Shown piece by piece: positions 24,376 through 33,900 of a stretch of DNA of 34,919 nucleotides (position 1 is its first letter; each line of letters begins with the position of its first letter). A program made the translations under genes and the position numbers. The notes below the pieces were generated by a model, which saw only the letters and a program-made list of their open reading frames with translations, made no database searches and was not told the origin of the DNA. Origin of the DNA: an uncultured Victivallis sp. (GTDB taxonomy: Bacteria; Verrucomicrobiota; Lentisphaeria; Victivallales; Victivallaceae); the NCBI GenBank assembly GCA_944389935.1, contig CALXOE010000045.1, positions 1 to 34,919 of the forward strand. The letters are read 5' to 3'.

Positions 24376-24411
24376 CCCCGCCGGGAACCGCGCAATGCGC
24401 GGCGGGCGGGG
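24376..24411 (-). terminator. Convergent terminator, best for trpS
   Basis: CCCCGCC (24376-24382) with GGCGGGG (24405-24411), and CCGCGC (24388-24393) with GCGCGG (24397-24402). The A-run on the left gives a T-run on the minus strand, so it serves the trpS transcript. Confidence 0.65.
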
Positions 24412-24432
24412 CGTCTCGTTCAGCGAAACGAT

Positions 24433-25398
24433 TTACCGGAGGCCGACCGCCTCACGGACTTTCGCCATGGTCACGGTGGCTTCGGCGCGCGCTCGTTCCG
24501 CCCCTTTGCGCAGGACTTCCCAGACGTAGTCGAGGTTCTGTTCGAGTTCCGCGCGCCGTTTGCGCATCGGCTCGAAGTAGGCCCAGAGTTTGTCGAAGAG
24601 CGCAAGTTTCGCGTGGCCGTAGCCGTAGCCGCCGGCGCGGTACTTCGCTTTCATCTCCTCGAGCTCCTCCGGCGTGGCGACGAGTTTGTAGAGCGCGACG
24701 ACGTTGCAGGTGTCGGGATCTTTCGGCTCTTCAAGCTGTTTGCAGTCGGTGACGACGTTCATGATCGCCTTCTTGATCTCCTTCTCCTTGCCGAAGATCG
24801 GGATCGTGTTGTTGTAGCTTTTGGACATCTTCTGCCCGTCGGTGCCGGGAACGATCGCGACTTCCTCCGGAATGAGCTCATCCGGGATCGTGAACACTTC
24901 ACCGTACTGGTTGTTGAATTTGATTGCGATGTCGCGCGTGATTTCAAGGTGCTGCTTCTGGTCCTTGCCGACCGGCACGAGGTTGCTCTGGTAGAGCAGG
25001 ATGTCCGACGCCATCAGCACCGGGTAGGAGAAGAGACCGTTGTTCGGGGAGAATCCTTTCGCGATCTTGTCCTTGTAGCTGTGGGCGCGTTCGAGCAGCC
25101 CGACCGGCGTCACGTTGTTCAGAATCCAGGTCAGTTCGCACACCTCCGGCACGTCGGACTGCCGGAACAGCACGGTCGACTTCTCGGTGTTCACGCCGCA
25201 TGCGAGAAAGTTCAGCGCCAGCTCAAGCACATTTGCGCGCAGCTGCGCCGGTTCCGGCGAGGTCGTCAGCGAATGGTAGTCCGCCAGAAAGACGAACGTC
25301 TCGCCCTTCTCCTGAATGTTGATGATCTGGCGCATCGCGCCGAAATAGTTGCCGATATGCGGCGTGCCCGAAGGCTGAATCCCTGTTAAAATTCTCAT
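24433..25398 (-). CDS. trpS: Tryptophan--tRNA ligase
   Basis: 321 residues from ATG 25398 (MRILTGIQPSGTPHIGNYFG), the usual start of the family; a GTG four codons upstream is possible. It charges tRNA-Trp with tryptophan. Class I signatures are seen: HIGN at about residues 14-17 (HIGH-like) and KMSKS (GTDGQKMSKSYNN, about 192). Length is normal (about 330). It is the last gene of the minus-strand group lpxK-galK-hypothetical-trpS, with gaps of 24-45 bases, and is followed by a terminator. Confidence 0.95.
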   Translation of the reverse strand: MRILTGIQPSGTPHIGNYFGAMRQIINIQEKGETFVFLADYHSLTTSPEPAQLRANVLELALNFLACGVNTEKSTVLFRQSDVPEVCELTWILNNVTPVGLLERAHSYKDKIAKGFSPNNGLFSYPVLMASDILLYQSNLVPVGKDQKQHLEITRDIAIKFNNQYGEVFTIPDELIPEEVAIVPGTDGQKMSKSYNNTIPIFGKEKEIKKAIMNVVTDCKQLEEPKDPDTCNVVALYKLVATPEELEEMKAKYRAGGYGYGHAKLALFDKLWAYFEPMRKRRAELEQNLDYVWEVLRKGAERARAEATVTMAKVREAVGLR

Positions 25399-25442
25399 TG
25401 GTTCACTCACTTTTCAATCGTAATCGAATCCGGATCATCCGG

Positions 25443-25892
25443 TTAATATCTCCGCAGGAACCTGCCGACCAGCACGATCAGGCGATTCCACACATTCGGA
25501 ATCGTCAGCAGCGTGACTGCGAACAGCAGATGGAGGACATACCACGCCGGTTCGGGCGGAAACGCCTGCGCCCATACGATTTCCGCAAGCGGAGGATCCA
25601 TCAGGAACTGGATGATCCACGGGAAACTCCCCAGCACCAGAATCGCCTGGTAGAGCCCGAACAGCCGGAAGAGAAACTCCGATACTTTCCGAGTCTCCTC
25701 CGTTTCAGGCCCTTTTCGCACTGTGAAAAAGCCGCAGACCGGAATCAGCAGCACCAGCAGCGCAAATGAAATCCAGCCGATGACTCTCCACTCTCCATCT
25801 CTCAGCCATGTCAAACTTCCCGGCAGTTGGAGGAGCAGCAGAGGAATCGCAAATTTGAATACGATGGCATTGAAGTCAACGTTTTTCATCAT
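25443..25892 (-). CDS. Four-helix membrane protein of unknown function
   Basis: 149 residues; GGGAGGAACCAC gives a good ribosome site before ATG 25892. Hydrophobic segments are at about 9-26, 38-57, 72-100 and 118-132. No family is recognised. It sits between galK and trpS with gaps of about 43 bases, so it is probably in the same transcript. Confidence 0.65.
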   Translation of the reverse strand: MMKNVDFNAIVFKFAIPLLLLQLPGSLTWLRDGEWRVIGWISFALLVLLIPVCGFFTVRKGPETEETRKVSEFLFRLFGLYQAILVLGSFPWIIQFLMDPPLAEIVWAQAFPPEPAWYVLHLLFAVTLLTIPNVWNRLIVLVGRFLRRY

Positions 25893-25934
25893 GTGGTTCC
25901 TCCCGGGTTCCAGTGGTATTCCCTTGTTTCTGTA

Positions 25935-27089
25935 TTACAGTTTCTGCGCGCTCGCTCCGTCGCCGATCGCGCAGATGATGTACTCGGCGTCGATGCCGGT
26001 ACGTGCCTTGTACCCGGCGACGACCCGCTTCGCGTACTCTTCGGCGTCGTCGCTTTTGACGAGGTGGATCGTGATTCCGCCGAAGCCGCCGCCGGAGAGA
26101 CGCGCGCCGAGGCCGCCCGGAATCGACTTCGCAAGTTCGACCAGATAATCGAGCTCCTCGGTGCTGTTCTCGAAGTTCACGCGGCTCGACTCGTGCGACT
26201 CAAACCAGAGACGGCCGAATCCGACGACGTCGTTCTTCTCGAGCAGCCGGATCGCCTCCATGACCCGCGTGCACTCCCCGACCACGTGCAGCGCGCGGCG
26301 GTACTCCCGCTCGGTGAGCACCGGTCTTGCGACTTCGAGCTGTTCGAGCGAGACGTCGCGCAGCGTCTTCACATCGGGGTACATCCCGGCGAGCTTGTGC
26401 GCGGCCGATTCACAATCCTGGCGGCGAACGTTGTACTCCGAGTCGACGAGGTTGTGTTTCGCCATCGAGTTGATGACCACGATCGAATATCCCGCCGGCA
26501 GCGCGACCGTGCGCAACACTTCGACCGTGCGGAAATCCGAGAGGATCATCGAATCCTTCTTGCCGAAGATCGAGCTGAACTGGTCGAGCAGCCCGCTCTT
26601 GAGCCCCATGTAGTTGTTTTCAACGCCCTGTCCGACCCGCGCCCAGTCCGCTTTCGAGAGCTCGATGCCGAACGCCTCCGCGAACGCGAATCCGGCCGAG
26701 GTCTCGAGCGCCGCCGAGCTCGACATGCCCGCCGAGAGCGGAACCGTGCTCTCCATGCCCGCGTCGAATGCGCCGACCTTGATGCCGCGCTTTTCGAGTT
26801 CGACGATCACGCCCTTGATGTAGTTGCTCCAGTCTTTCGGAATCGCAGTCGCGATGTTGCCGAGGTCGAACTCCCGCACGCTGTTGTCGCGGAAGTCCTT
26901 GATCCGGCAATGTTTCCCGTCGACCGGGGCGAGCACGAACTTCGTGTTCTGCTCGACCGCGCATGAGAGCACGAATCCCTGGTTGTAGTCGGTGTGGTTG
27001 CCGAGGATCTCGAGTCGCCCGGGCGCCTGCGCCGCGACGGTCGGTTTCTTCCCGTAGAACTTCTCGAATTTCTCAATCAGAGTCTGCAT
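25935..27089 (-). CDS. galK: Galactokinase
   Basis: 384 residues, normal length for GHMP galactokinase. It phosphorylates galactose at C1 with ATP (Leloir pathway). Motifs: APGRLEILGNHTDYNQG (galactokinase signature, residues about 22-38), PLSAGMSSSAALETS (GHMP ATP-binding motif, about 117-131), GLLDQFSSIFG (catalytic Asp) and GGLGARLSGGGFGG near the C-terminus. The start ATG 27089 follows AGGAAA. It lies 24 bases downstream of lpxK, an unusual partner. Together with the GH110-like and GH2 enzymes it would let the cell use released galactose. Confidence 0.93.
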   Translation of the reverse strand: MQTLIEKFEKFYGKKPTVAAQAPGRLEILGNHTDYNQGFVLSCAVEQNTKFVLAPVDGKHCRIKDFRDNSVREFDLGNIATAIPKDWSNYIKGVIVELEKRGIKVGAFDAGMESTVPLSAGMSSSAALETSAGFAFAEAFGIELSKADWARVGQGVENNYMGLKSGLLDQFSSIFGKKDSMILSDFRTVEVLRTVALPAGYSIVVINSMAKHNLVDSEYNVRRQDCESAAHKLAGMYPDVKTLRDVSLEQLEVARPVLTEREYRRALHVVGECTRVMEAIRLLEKNDVVGFGRLWFESHESSRVNFENSTEELDYLVELAKSIPGGLGARLSGGGFGGITIHLVKSDDAEEYAKRVVAGYKARTGIDAEYIICAIGDGASAQKL

Positions 27090-27113
27090 GATGAAATTTC
27101 CTGTTGTTGTGGT

Positions 27114-28292
27114 TTATAGAAAGCAAATTCTGGAAATGCACTGGTCGAAACTCTCCTGCCCGCTCAGGATGTCAATCTCGATGCGCAGATAGTAGAGCGG
27201 CACGTCACAGCGGCCGATCTTCGGAACGCGCACGGCGTCTTTCTCCGTGGTCACGATGAAATCCGCACCCGCCTCTTTCGCCTGGTTGATGAAGTCGATG
27301 ATCTCCTGCTGCGTGTAGCGGTGGTGATCGGCGTAGTGATCCTTGAGCACAAGTTCCGCGCCGAGCTGCCGGAGGAAATTCTCGAAACTCTCCGGCCTGG
27401 CGATGGCCGAGAGCGCCGCGACTTTCGCACCGCGCAGCTTCTCGAGCGGCTCCTGAATGCCGCCGGAAAACATCTTCACGAGGTGTTTCGGCTTGTGACA
27501 GCATTCGATGATCTCGGCCCGGCGCGTATGACGCCGCAGGAAGTGCTTCAGATGGTTGATCTTATGGCTGCCGTCGGATTTCGTAAGAAAGATGTAGTCC
27601 GCTCTCCGGATGTTCTTGATCGGTTCGCGCAGGATTCCGCGCGGCAGCGTGTTGCCGTTCCCGAACGGGTCGGTCGAGTCCACGAGCACGATGTTGATGT
27701 GCGGTTTGAGCATGAGATACTGAAAACCGTCGTCGAGAATGATGACGTCGCTCTGATACTGCTCGACCGCGTAGAGACCCGATTTGACCCGGTCTTTGTC
27801 GACGAGCACCGCGACTTTGCTCAGATTCGAGGCGAGCATGAACGGCTCATCCCCGGCGTAGTCCGATTCGAGCAGCAGATTGTGGCCGTCCGAGACGACT
27901 TTCGGCGGCAGCTCGATCTTCTGCGACTGGAACCGCTGCATGAGCCGGAAGAGGAACGAACGCTTCTTGCTGCGGTATCCGCGCGACAGGATCGCGACCT
28001 TGCGCCCCTTTTCGCTCAGCGTCCGCGCGAACACCTCGACCACCGGCGTCTTGCCCGTGCCGCCGCAGGAGAGGTTGCCGATGCTCACGACGAGGCAGCC
28101 CAGCGCATGATTCCGGATCACGCGCTTGTCATACATCCAGATCCGGAACTGGACCGCCATGCGGTAGAAACGCGAAGCGATGAAAAGAATGTCGATCATC
28201 ACCCGATCGTACCACGCTTTCCGCCGGCCGTCCATGAGTTCGAGAAAATACTGCTCGAAATCCTCGCCCTTGAATTTAAAACGGGAATGCAT
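27114..28292 (-). CDS. lpxK: Tetraacyldisaccharide 4'-kinase
   Basis: 392 residues from ATG 28292, with CAGGAG 5 bases upstream. It adds the 4'-phosphate of lipid A at the inner membrane. The membrane-associated N-terminal helix (MIDILFIASRFYRMAVQFRIW) is followed by the Walker A SIGNLSCGGTGKTP, SRGYRSKKR, GDEPFML, DDGFQYL (Walker B-like) and TTEKDAVR, all family signatures. Its presence shows a lipid A-bearing outer membrane. It is first in a minus-strand group with galK, a membrane gene and trpS. Confidence 0.93.
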   Translation of the reverse strand: MHSRFKFKGEDFEQYFLELMDGRRKAWYDRVMIDILFIASRFYRMAVQFRIWMYDKRVIRNHALGCLVVSIGNLSCGGTGKTPVVEVFARTLSEKGRKVAILSRGYRSKKRSFLFRLMQRFQSQKIELPPKVVSDGHNLLLESDYAGDEPFMLASNLSKVAVLVDKDRVKSGLYAVEQYQSDVIILDDGFQYLMLKPHINIVLVDSTDPFGNGNTLPRGILREPIKNIRRADYIFLTKSDGSHKINHLKHFLRRHTRRAEIIECCHKPKHLVKMFSGGIQEPLEKLRGAKVAALSAIARPESFENFLRQLGAELVLKDHYADHHRYTQQEIIDFINQAKEAGADFIVTTEKDAVRVPKIGRCDVPLYYLRIEIDILSGQESFDQCISRICFL

Positions 28293-28324
28293 CCGCTCTC
28301 CTGAAAAAAACAGTTGTGTTTTAT

Positions 28325-28383
28325 AAATTAATGCACATTTGCCCCGCATGCAAGCTGGCACTTCGACTTTCCCGGATTATATT
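28325..28383. promoter_or_regulatory. Divergent promoters of lpxK and the HD-domain gene
   Basis: Minus: TTGCAT (28348-28353), 17-base spacer, TAATTT (28325-28330) toward lpxK. Plus: CTGGCA (28355-28360), 17-base spacer, TATATT (28378-28383) toward the HD gene. Confidence 0.5.
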
Positions 28384-28418
28384 TATCAGAATCGATCAAA
28401 AAATAAGGAAAAACGAAG

Positions 28419-29174
28419 ATGTTGTCGAAGCTGGAACGGGAATTCGCGGTTTATGCGCAGAGTTTTTTCACAGGGGAGGAGTCCATCGACCGCAACTTGC
28501 GGCTGAAACTCGCGCACAGTTTCCGGGTCCGGAACGAAATGCGCCGTCTTGCACAGGCGGAATCGTTTTCGCCGGAGGAGACGCGCGGCGCATTGCGCAC
28601 GGCGCTGCTGCACGACTTGAGCAGGTTTGAACAGTTTCAACGGTTTCACTCGTTCAACGACGCGGAGAGCTTCGATCACGGCGACCGCTCCGCGGAACTC
28701 GCCGCTTCGGGCGACTGGCTCGAGGGATTCGGACCGGAAGAGCGCGACGCCATCCTGACCGCAATCCGCGTCCACAACAAACTCGCGATTCCGCCCGGGC
28801 TGCCGGAACAGGCTCTGCTCTGGTCGCGCGCGATCCGGGACGCCGACAAACTCGACATCATCCCGATCCTGCTCGACTACCTCGAAGACCCGGAAAACGA
28901 GTCGATCGTCTTTGGACTCTCGGAAAAGCCGGAACTCTCTCCACTGGTGCTCGAGTCGATCATGAGAGGGGAATGCCCGCGCCATCGCGACATGAGGACC
29001 GTTTGCGACTTCGTCGCATCGAAGTTTCTGTGGGCAAATGATTTAAACTTCCATTGGAGCCGGGAAGAATTCCTGCGCCGCGGCTATCTTGACCGGATCA
29101 TGGCACATCTGCCCCGGACAGAGATGTTCGTACGGCTTTACGAAAACGCCTGCCGCCGCCTCGCCGCGAAGTGA
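28419..29174 (+). CDS. HD-domain phosphohydrolase
   Basis: 251 residues. HD-superfamily metal ligands are seen: His in KLAHSFRV, the HD pair in ALLHDLSRF (residues about 67-68), the following FDHGDRSAE and IRVHNKL histidines, and IRDADKLDII (Asp). These domains hydrolyse phosphate esters, often of nucleotides. The substrate is unknown. The gene is divergent from lpxK and stands alone, converging on the MarC gene. Confidence 0.8.
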   Translation: MLSKLEREFAVYAQSFFTGEESIDRNLRLKLAHSFRVRNEMRRLAQAESFSPEETRGALRTALLHDLSRFEQFQRFHSFNDAESFDHGDRSAELAASGDWLEGFGPEERDAILTAIRVHNKLAIPPGLPEQALLWSRAIRDADKLDIIPILLDYLEDPENESIVFGLSEKPELSPLVLESIMRGECPRHRDMRTVCDFVASKFLWANDLNFHWSREEFLRRGYLDRIMAHLPRTEMFVRLYENACRRLAAK

Positions 29175-29178
29175 AGTT

Positions 29179-29799
29179 TCAGAAACACCCAGTGGACTTC
29201 AACCACTCCGTTCCCCCCGCGAGGATCATCTGAACCGCCACCGCCGAGACGATCAATCCGGTGATCCGGATCAGCGGTCCGACGAGATGCAGAAACCGCA
29301 GCAGCCGTCCGAGCGGCAGCGAAAAGAGCATCAATATGAAATTCACCGTCAACGCCAGCACAAGCGCGGTCAGGCAGGGGATGTGCCCATACTCCGCCGC
29401 GAACGAAATCGCCACCGTGATCGTGCCGGGTCCGGCGATCAGCGGCGCGGCCAGCGGCACGATTGAGAGCTCATTGAAATCCTCGCGCAGATCGTGGTCG
29501 CGCTTCTGGAAGAATCGTCCCTGCTGAATCGCCGTCCAGCCGACGAAGAAAAGCACGAATCCGCCCGTGATCTTCAGCGAATACATGTCGATCCGGAAAA
29601 TCTCATTGAGAACGAACTGTCCGATGATCGCAAACGATGCGAGAATCCCGAGCGCCGCCAGCGAAGATTTCCAGGAGAGCTCGAACACCTGTTTTGAATT
29701 CAGCGGCGGCTCGTAGGTCGACAGAAACAACACCTTGCTTGCGGGATTCAACAGCGCGAGAAGATAAAGCGTATTCTCGAAAACTTTCGTCCACTCCAT
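29179..29799 (-). CDS. MarC-family integral membrane protein
   Basis: 206 residues from ATG 29799 (MEWTKVFENTLYLLALLNPASK); CAGGAG lies 10 bases upstream. Six hydrophobic helices, the opening NPASK-like motif and the loop IVPLAAPLIAGPGTIT (residues about 110-125) are MarC/UPF0056 signatures. The family's transport role is unknown despite its early link to antibiotic resistance. Confidence 0.88.
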   Translation of the reverse strand: MEWTKVFENTLYLLALLNPASKVLFLSTYEPPLNSKQVFELSWKSSLAALGILASFAIIGQFVLNEIFRIDMYSLKITGGFVLFFVGWTAIQQGRFFQKRDHDLREDFNELSIVPLAAPLIAGPGTITVAISFAAEYGHIPCLTALVLALTVNFILMLFSLPLGRLLRFLHLVGPLIRITGLIVSAVAVQMILAGGTEWLKSTGCF

Positions 29800-29932
29800 T
29801 TGCGACTTTCTCCTGACGTGCAAAGATTCGGATTTTTTTCTATTTAAATTTGACAACACCGGAGTTCTGTGCTTAATTTACCATAAAAACAGTTTTTTTC
29901 GACGGTTTGGTTCGGCGAAGTTGCGTAAAAAA

Positions 29933-30025
29933 CCGGAAATAATCGTTTAACAGGGTGATTATTTCCGGAAATGTGGTATATTAATACCGGGTGTCAATAG
30001 ACGAAAAACAAAAACCCGGTTATTA
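29933..30025 (+). promoter_or_regulatory. panD control region: two inverted repeats and a -10
   Basis: CCGGAAATAATC (29933-29944) pairs perfectly with GATTATTTCCGG (29957-29968). TATATT lies at 29977-29982 with no convincing -35. TAATACCGGGT (29982-29992) then pairs with ACCCGGTTATTA (30014-30025, one bulge), ending three bases before ATG 30029. There is no Shine-Dalgarno in front of the start. Confidence 0.55.
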
Positions 30026-30028
30026 CAT

Positions 30029-30397
30029 ATGCAGAAATTGATGTTGAGCGGCAAGATTCATTTTGCCCGTGTGACGGCCTGTGAACTCGATTACGAGGGG
30101 AGTCTCGAGATCGATCCGGAGTATCTGGCCGAAGCGGGGATTCTGCCGTATGAGAAGATTCTGGTGGTGAACCGCACGAACGGGTCGCGCCTCGAAACTT
30201 ATGCGATCCCGGGCGTCCCGGGAGAACGGGCATTCTGCCTGAACGGGCCGGCGGCGCACCACGGCAAGGTCGGAGATGTGATTACGGTCATGGCTTTCTC
30301 CCTGATGTCGGAGGAGGAGGCGCGGGAGATCGATCCCCCCGTAATCGTGCTGAACGAAAAAAACGACATCATCATGCGTAAAGGAGTGCGTAAATAA
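30029..30397 (+). CDS. panD: Aspartate 1-decarboxylase
   Basis: 122 residues. The proenzyme makes beta-alanine for pantothenate and coenzyme A. It self-cleaves at Gly24-Ser25 (DYEGSLEID) to form the pyruvoyl group. Residues matching the E. coli active site are present: Lys9, Arg54, Tyr58 and Asn72 (LNGPAAH). Length is normal. Two small pilin-like genes follow on the same strand, 19 and then 44 bases apart. The mRNA leader holds a hairpin in place of a visible ribosome site. Confidence 0.95.
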   Translation: MQKLMLSGKIHFARVTACELDYEGSLEIDPEYLAEAGILPYEKILVVNRTNGSRLETYAIPGVPGERAFCLNGPAAHHGKVGDVITVMAFSLMSEEEAREIDPPVIVLNEKNDIIMRKGVRK

Positions 30398-30416
30398 GCA
30401 TTCCGGAGGAGTTCCG

Positions 30417-30578
30417 ATGCAGCGGCGGCGGAGACGGCAGAGAGGCCAGGTGGTGCTCGAATATGTCATCATGCTTGTGCTGTTGACGTTTTTTTCTCTG
30501 TCGCTGCTGGCGCTCATCGGAGCGTTTTCCAACCAGGGCAGCCGGATGATCGAGCTCGTGAGTGCCGATTTTCCGTAG
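30417..30578 (+). CDS. Small type IVb pilin-like protein (53 residues)
   Basis: ATG 30417 follows CGGAGGAG. The protein starts with an Arg-rich leader (MQRRRRRQRG), then QVVLEYVIMLVLLTFFSLSLL and a short polar tail. A G|xxxxEY processing site (Gly10-Gln11, Glu15 at position +5) and the single long hydrophobic helix fit a Flp/type IVb pilin. The mature chain has only 43 residues. It is paralogous to the next gene (shared RGQ-V-LEYVI). No tad or prepilin peptidase gene is in the window. Confidence 0.65.
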   Translation: MQRRRRRQRGQVVLEYVIMLVLLTFFSLSLLALIGAFSNQGSRMIELVSADFP

Positions 30579-30622
30579 GAAATAATCCAGACAATTCGTC
30601 CACAACCAGAGGGAGGCGGGCA

Positions 30623-30892
<270 letters not shown>

Positions 30893-30917
30893 CCGTTTCT
30901 CTCCTGCACATAAAAAA

Positions 30918-30949
30918 CCGCGCACTCCCCCTGCATGTGGGGTGCGCGG
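30918..30949. terminator. Bidirectional terminator
   Basis: CCGCGCA (30918-30924) with TGCGCGG (30943-30949) and CCCC (30927-30930) with GGGG (30939-30942). An A-run (30912-30917) on the left and TTT on the right allow use from both strands, for the pilin and GH2 genes. Confidence 0.75.
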
Positions 30950-30973
30950 TTTCTGTGTGTCCGATCGACCGTC

Positions 30974-33900
30974 TTATTCGAGTTTCGCCCCCTCGACGGT
31001 GAACTCCTGAGCCGGGCGTGCGGTCGAGCCGCGGTAGAAGAAGAAGAGTTCGTTACGCAGTTGATCGGGAGCGATCCGCCCGGACTTTTTGAGCTCCCGG
31101 CCGAGCCGCAGCCGCCAGGTGTGCAGCTCGCCGTCGCCGGACAGCTCGATGCGGCCGCTGTAACGCCCCCGCCACTCTTTCTCGGGCAGAACAACTTCGA
31201 CCTCCCCGTCCCAGCGGCTCCGGACTTGCAGAACAAGCGTATCGTAGGGGCCGGACATCGCCTTTTCGGAGAAGACGAAGAAAGCGGCGGGGACCTCTCC
31301 CGGCGGCGACGAACGGAATTTGATGTTCCATCCGTCGCGCAGTTTTTGTACTTTTCCGGGAATCTTCGAGCCGCTCTCTTTCGCGGGGCTGCATTTCACA
31401 AAATCGCGTCCGGTGATATCGACCGGAGACGGATGCGCAGTTTCGCCCGTGACGGCGATCAGCGCCGGAAACGCCGTATTGGCGGGCAGCCAGTCGATGC
31501 GATTCTGTTCCCGATAGAGCGGAGAGAGAAAGTCGATCGACGCGATCACCGCATCCGGATGCGGATTCTCCCACTCCATGACATAGGCTCCGATATTATT
31601 CCCGGCGGCGTTCTTGCGCATGACGCCGACCCTGGCCTCGGCCAGAGGAGCGGGATTCCACCAGTCGCCGATGTTCCGGTTGCCGACCAGCGGCAGGTCG
31701 ACCGATCTGCCGTCGGCGTAATTGATCCGGTAACGTCCGGCGTCGGCCGCGCCTCCCCAGGCGGCGGTGTGCAGGAAAAAGAGTCGCGAAAATTTGCCGT
31801 TCACTTTGATCCCCTTGATCGCATGCGGGAAATCCGGGCGCGCCGATCCGGCCGTGATGAGACATCCTTTCCCGTTGTTCTTCGCGGGGTCGACGATCCG
31901 GAACAGGATTCCGGCGGCCGTCACGTTTCCCGTCGGCATCGTGCGGAAATCGTTCCTGCCCTGATCGAACCATCCCCCTTTGCCGTCGTTCTCAATCTCG
32001 TCGGCGAACCCGCGGTTCGCGTACGGCGCCAGGTCGATCGGCACGAGCCGCGCGGTGCTGGCGGAAAATCCCTCCGGGACGACCAGCGGCCGCGTCTGTT
32101 TCCGGAATTCCGCGGTTCCGGCGGCGTAACGGAAGAGGTTGCGCAGGTAACGGGCGGCGGAACTGTCGCGCTGTGCCGCGGCGAACGCATTCAGCTGAGA
32201 GGCGATCAGCCGACCGGAACCGACTGTGCCTTCGAGCAGCGCCATGCCGACGTTCCGGCTGCCGAGATTCGGCCCCTTGGCGGCGAGCGCATTTTCGGTG
32301 AACGGCAGGAAACAACTCGAAACGACATAGCCGAAATCCGGATTGTTCCAGGTGTCGAAATTCCGGGCGGAAAGCCCTTCGAAAACCGGATGGGTCAGAA
32401 TCACCGGGTCGCAGAAGCTCTTCTCGTCGGTGAACAGCTGCAGCCCCAGCGGCAACTCGCTCGACAGGTTCTTCTGCTCGAGAAGGAGCACGACCCCGCC
32501 CGCATTCAGGAACGCCGAAAGGTACGGATCGTTCCTGAGCGCGAGACGCTGCGGCGTCTCGGTTTCCGGCGGGATGACGAGGGTTGCCGGGGCCTTCAGC
32601 GTTTTAAGGTCGCGCACAATGGTGTACGGCATGCCGAACGCCTTCAGCTGCTCCGCGAGCCGGGCAACGTTTTTCGGCGCGCCGGTGTCATAAACCAGTA
32701 CGGGGCGGACCGCTTCGATCTTTTCGCTCCTCAATGCCGGAGTGTCGATATAGAGATCGTAATAGTTGCGGGCCAGCTCTTTGCCGTTGTCGAGCAATGT
32801 GAGCCGGAGCTGGTAAAAGCCGGTTCCGGTTTCAGGCATGGTCAGTTGGACTTCGCGTTTCGCGTTCCGCTGGGCCGGGAGCTCTCCGGCCGGAAGCGAG
32901 GCGACCGGAACGGTTTTGCCGTCGGGCCCGGCGAGGGCGACCTCAAGGGTCAGGCTGCGGTATGCGCGGTTCGAATTGTTGACGATCTCCATCGTCCACT
33001 TCCGGCTCTCTCCCGCGAACAGATTGCGCGGCGGCAGATCGATCTCATTGTGCAGCGTCGGCAGAACCGGCTGGTTCCAGAGCGTTGCGGTCTTGAGCGT
33101 CGGGTCGCTGAACCACGGCGCAAAACCGGTGAAGCGGCGATCGAGCCGGTAGAGCTCGAAGATGCGCCGTCCGTAGCGCGACTTCGGGACATCCGACCGC
33201 ACGGCTGGGTCGACCGCTTCGGCGAGGCTCATGCAGCCGGTGAAGCCGATTCCGCACGGCTGTCCCCAGTGGAAACTCTTCTTCGTATATTTCACATATT
33301 CATCGATGTCGTTGCGCTTGAAATTCGCATTCTTGTTCGAAGCGTCGTGGAAGCCCCACGAGAAACCGACGTTTTCCCAGGCGATCAGCGGTTTTTCGAG
33401 CCGGCCGTTTTTGCCGCCGAAGATTTCGAGCAGTCCCTTATAGATGAAATCAGCATCCTTGTTGCGCTCGGTCCACGGGCGCGAAAGGCCGACATAGGTG
33501 TGCAGGTCGCAGACGTCGGTATCGAGCTTCGTCCGGCCGTAGGAGCCCCAGCCGGCCTGTCCGGAAAATGTGCTGATCGGCCGCTTCTGGCGGTCCATGG
33601 CGCGGACGGTTTCGACCTGAAGATCCATCTGCCGCGCGATTTCGGGCCGGTTCGAGTGGACAACCTCGTTGCCGAGCGACCACATGGTGACCGACGGATG
33701 GTTGTAAGTCGCCTCCACGAATTCCCGCAGCTCCGGAATGTTGTGCTTTTCGAATTCCGGAACGTCGAGGTGGGTCGTGAAGCTCCAGGCCCATTCGTTG
33801 AAGATCATCATGCCGCACTCGTCGGCGATCTCAAGCGCGACCGGGACGATCGGCATATGCGCGGTGCGCAAAATGACGTATCCGAGATTGCGGCAGCCGA

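Noticed and set aside
25827..26966. 379-codon plus-strand frame opposite galK
   Set aside because: Antisense shadow of a gene with unmistakable galactokinase motifs.
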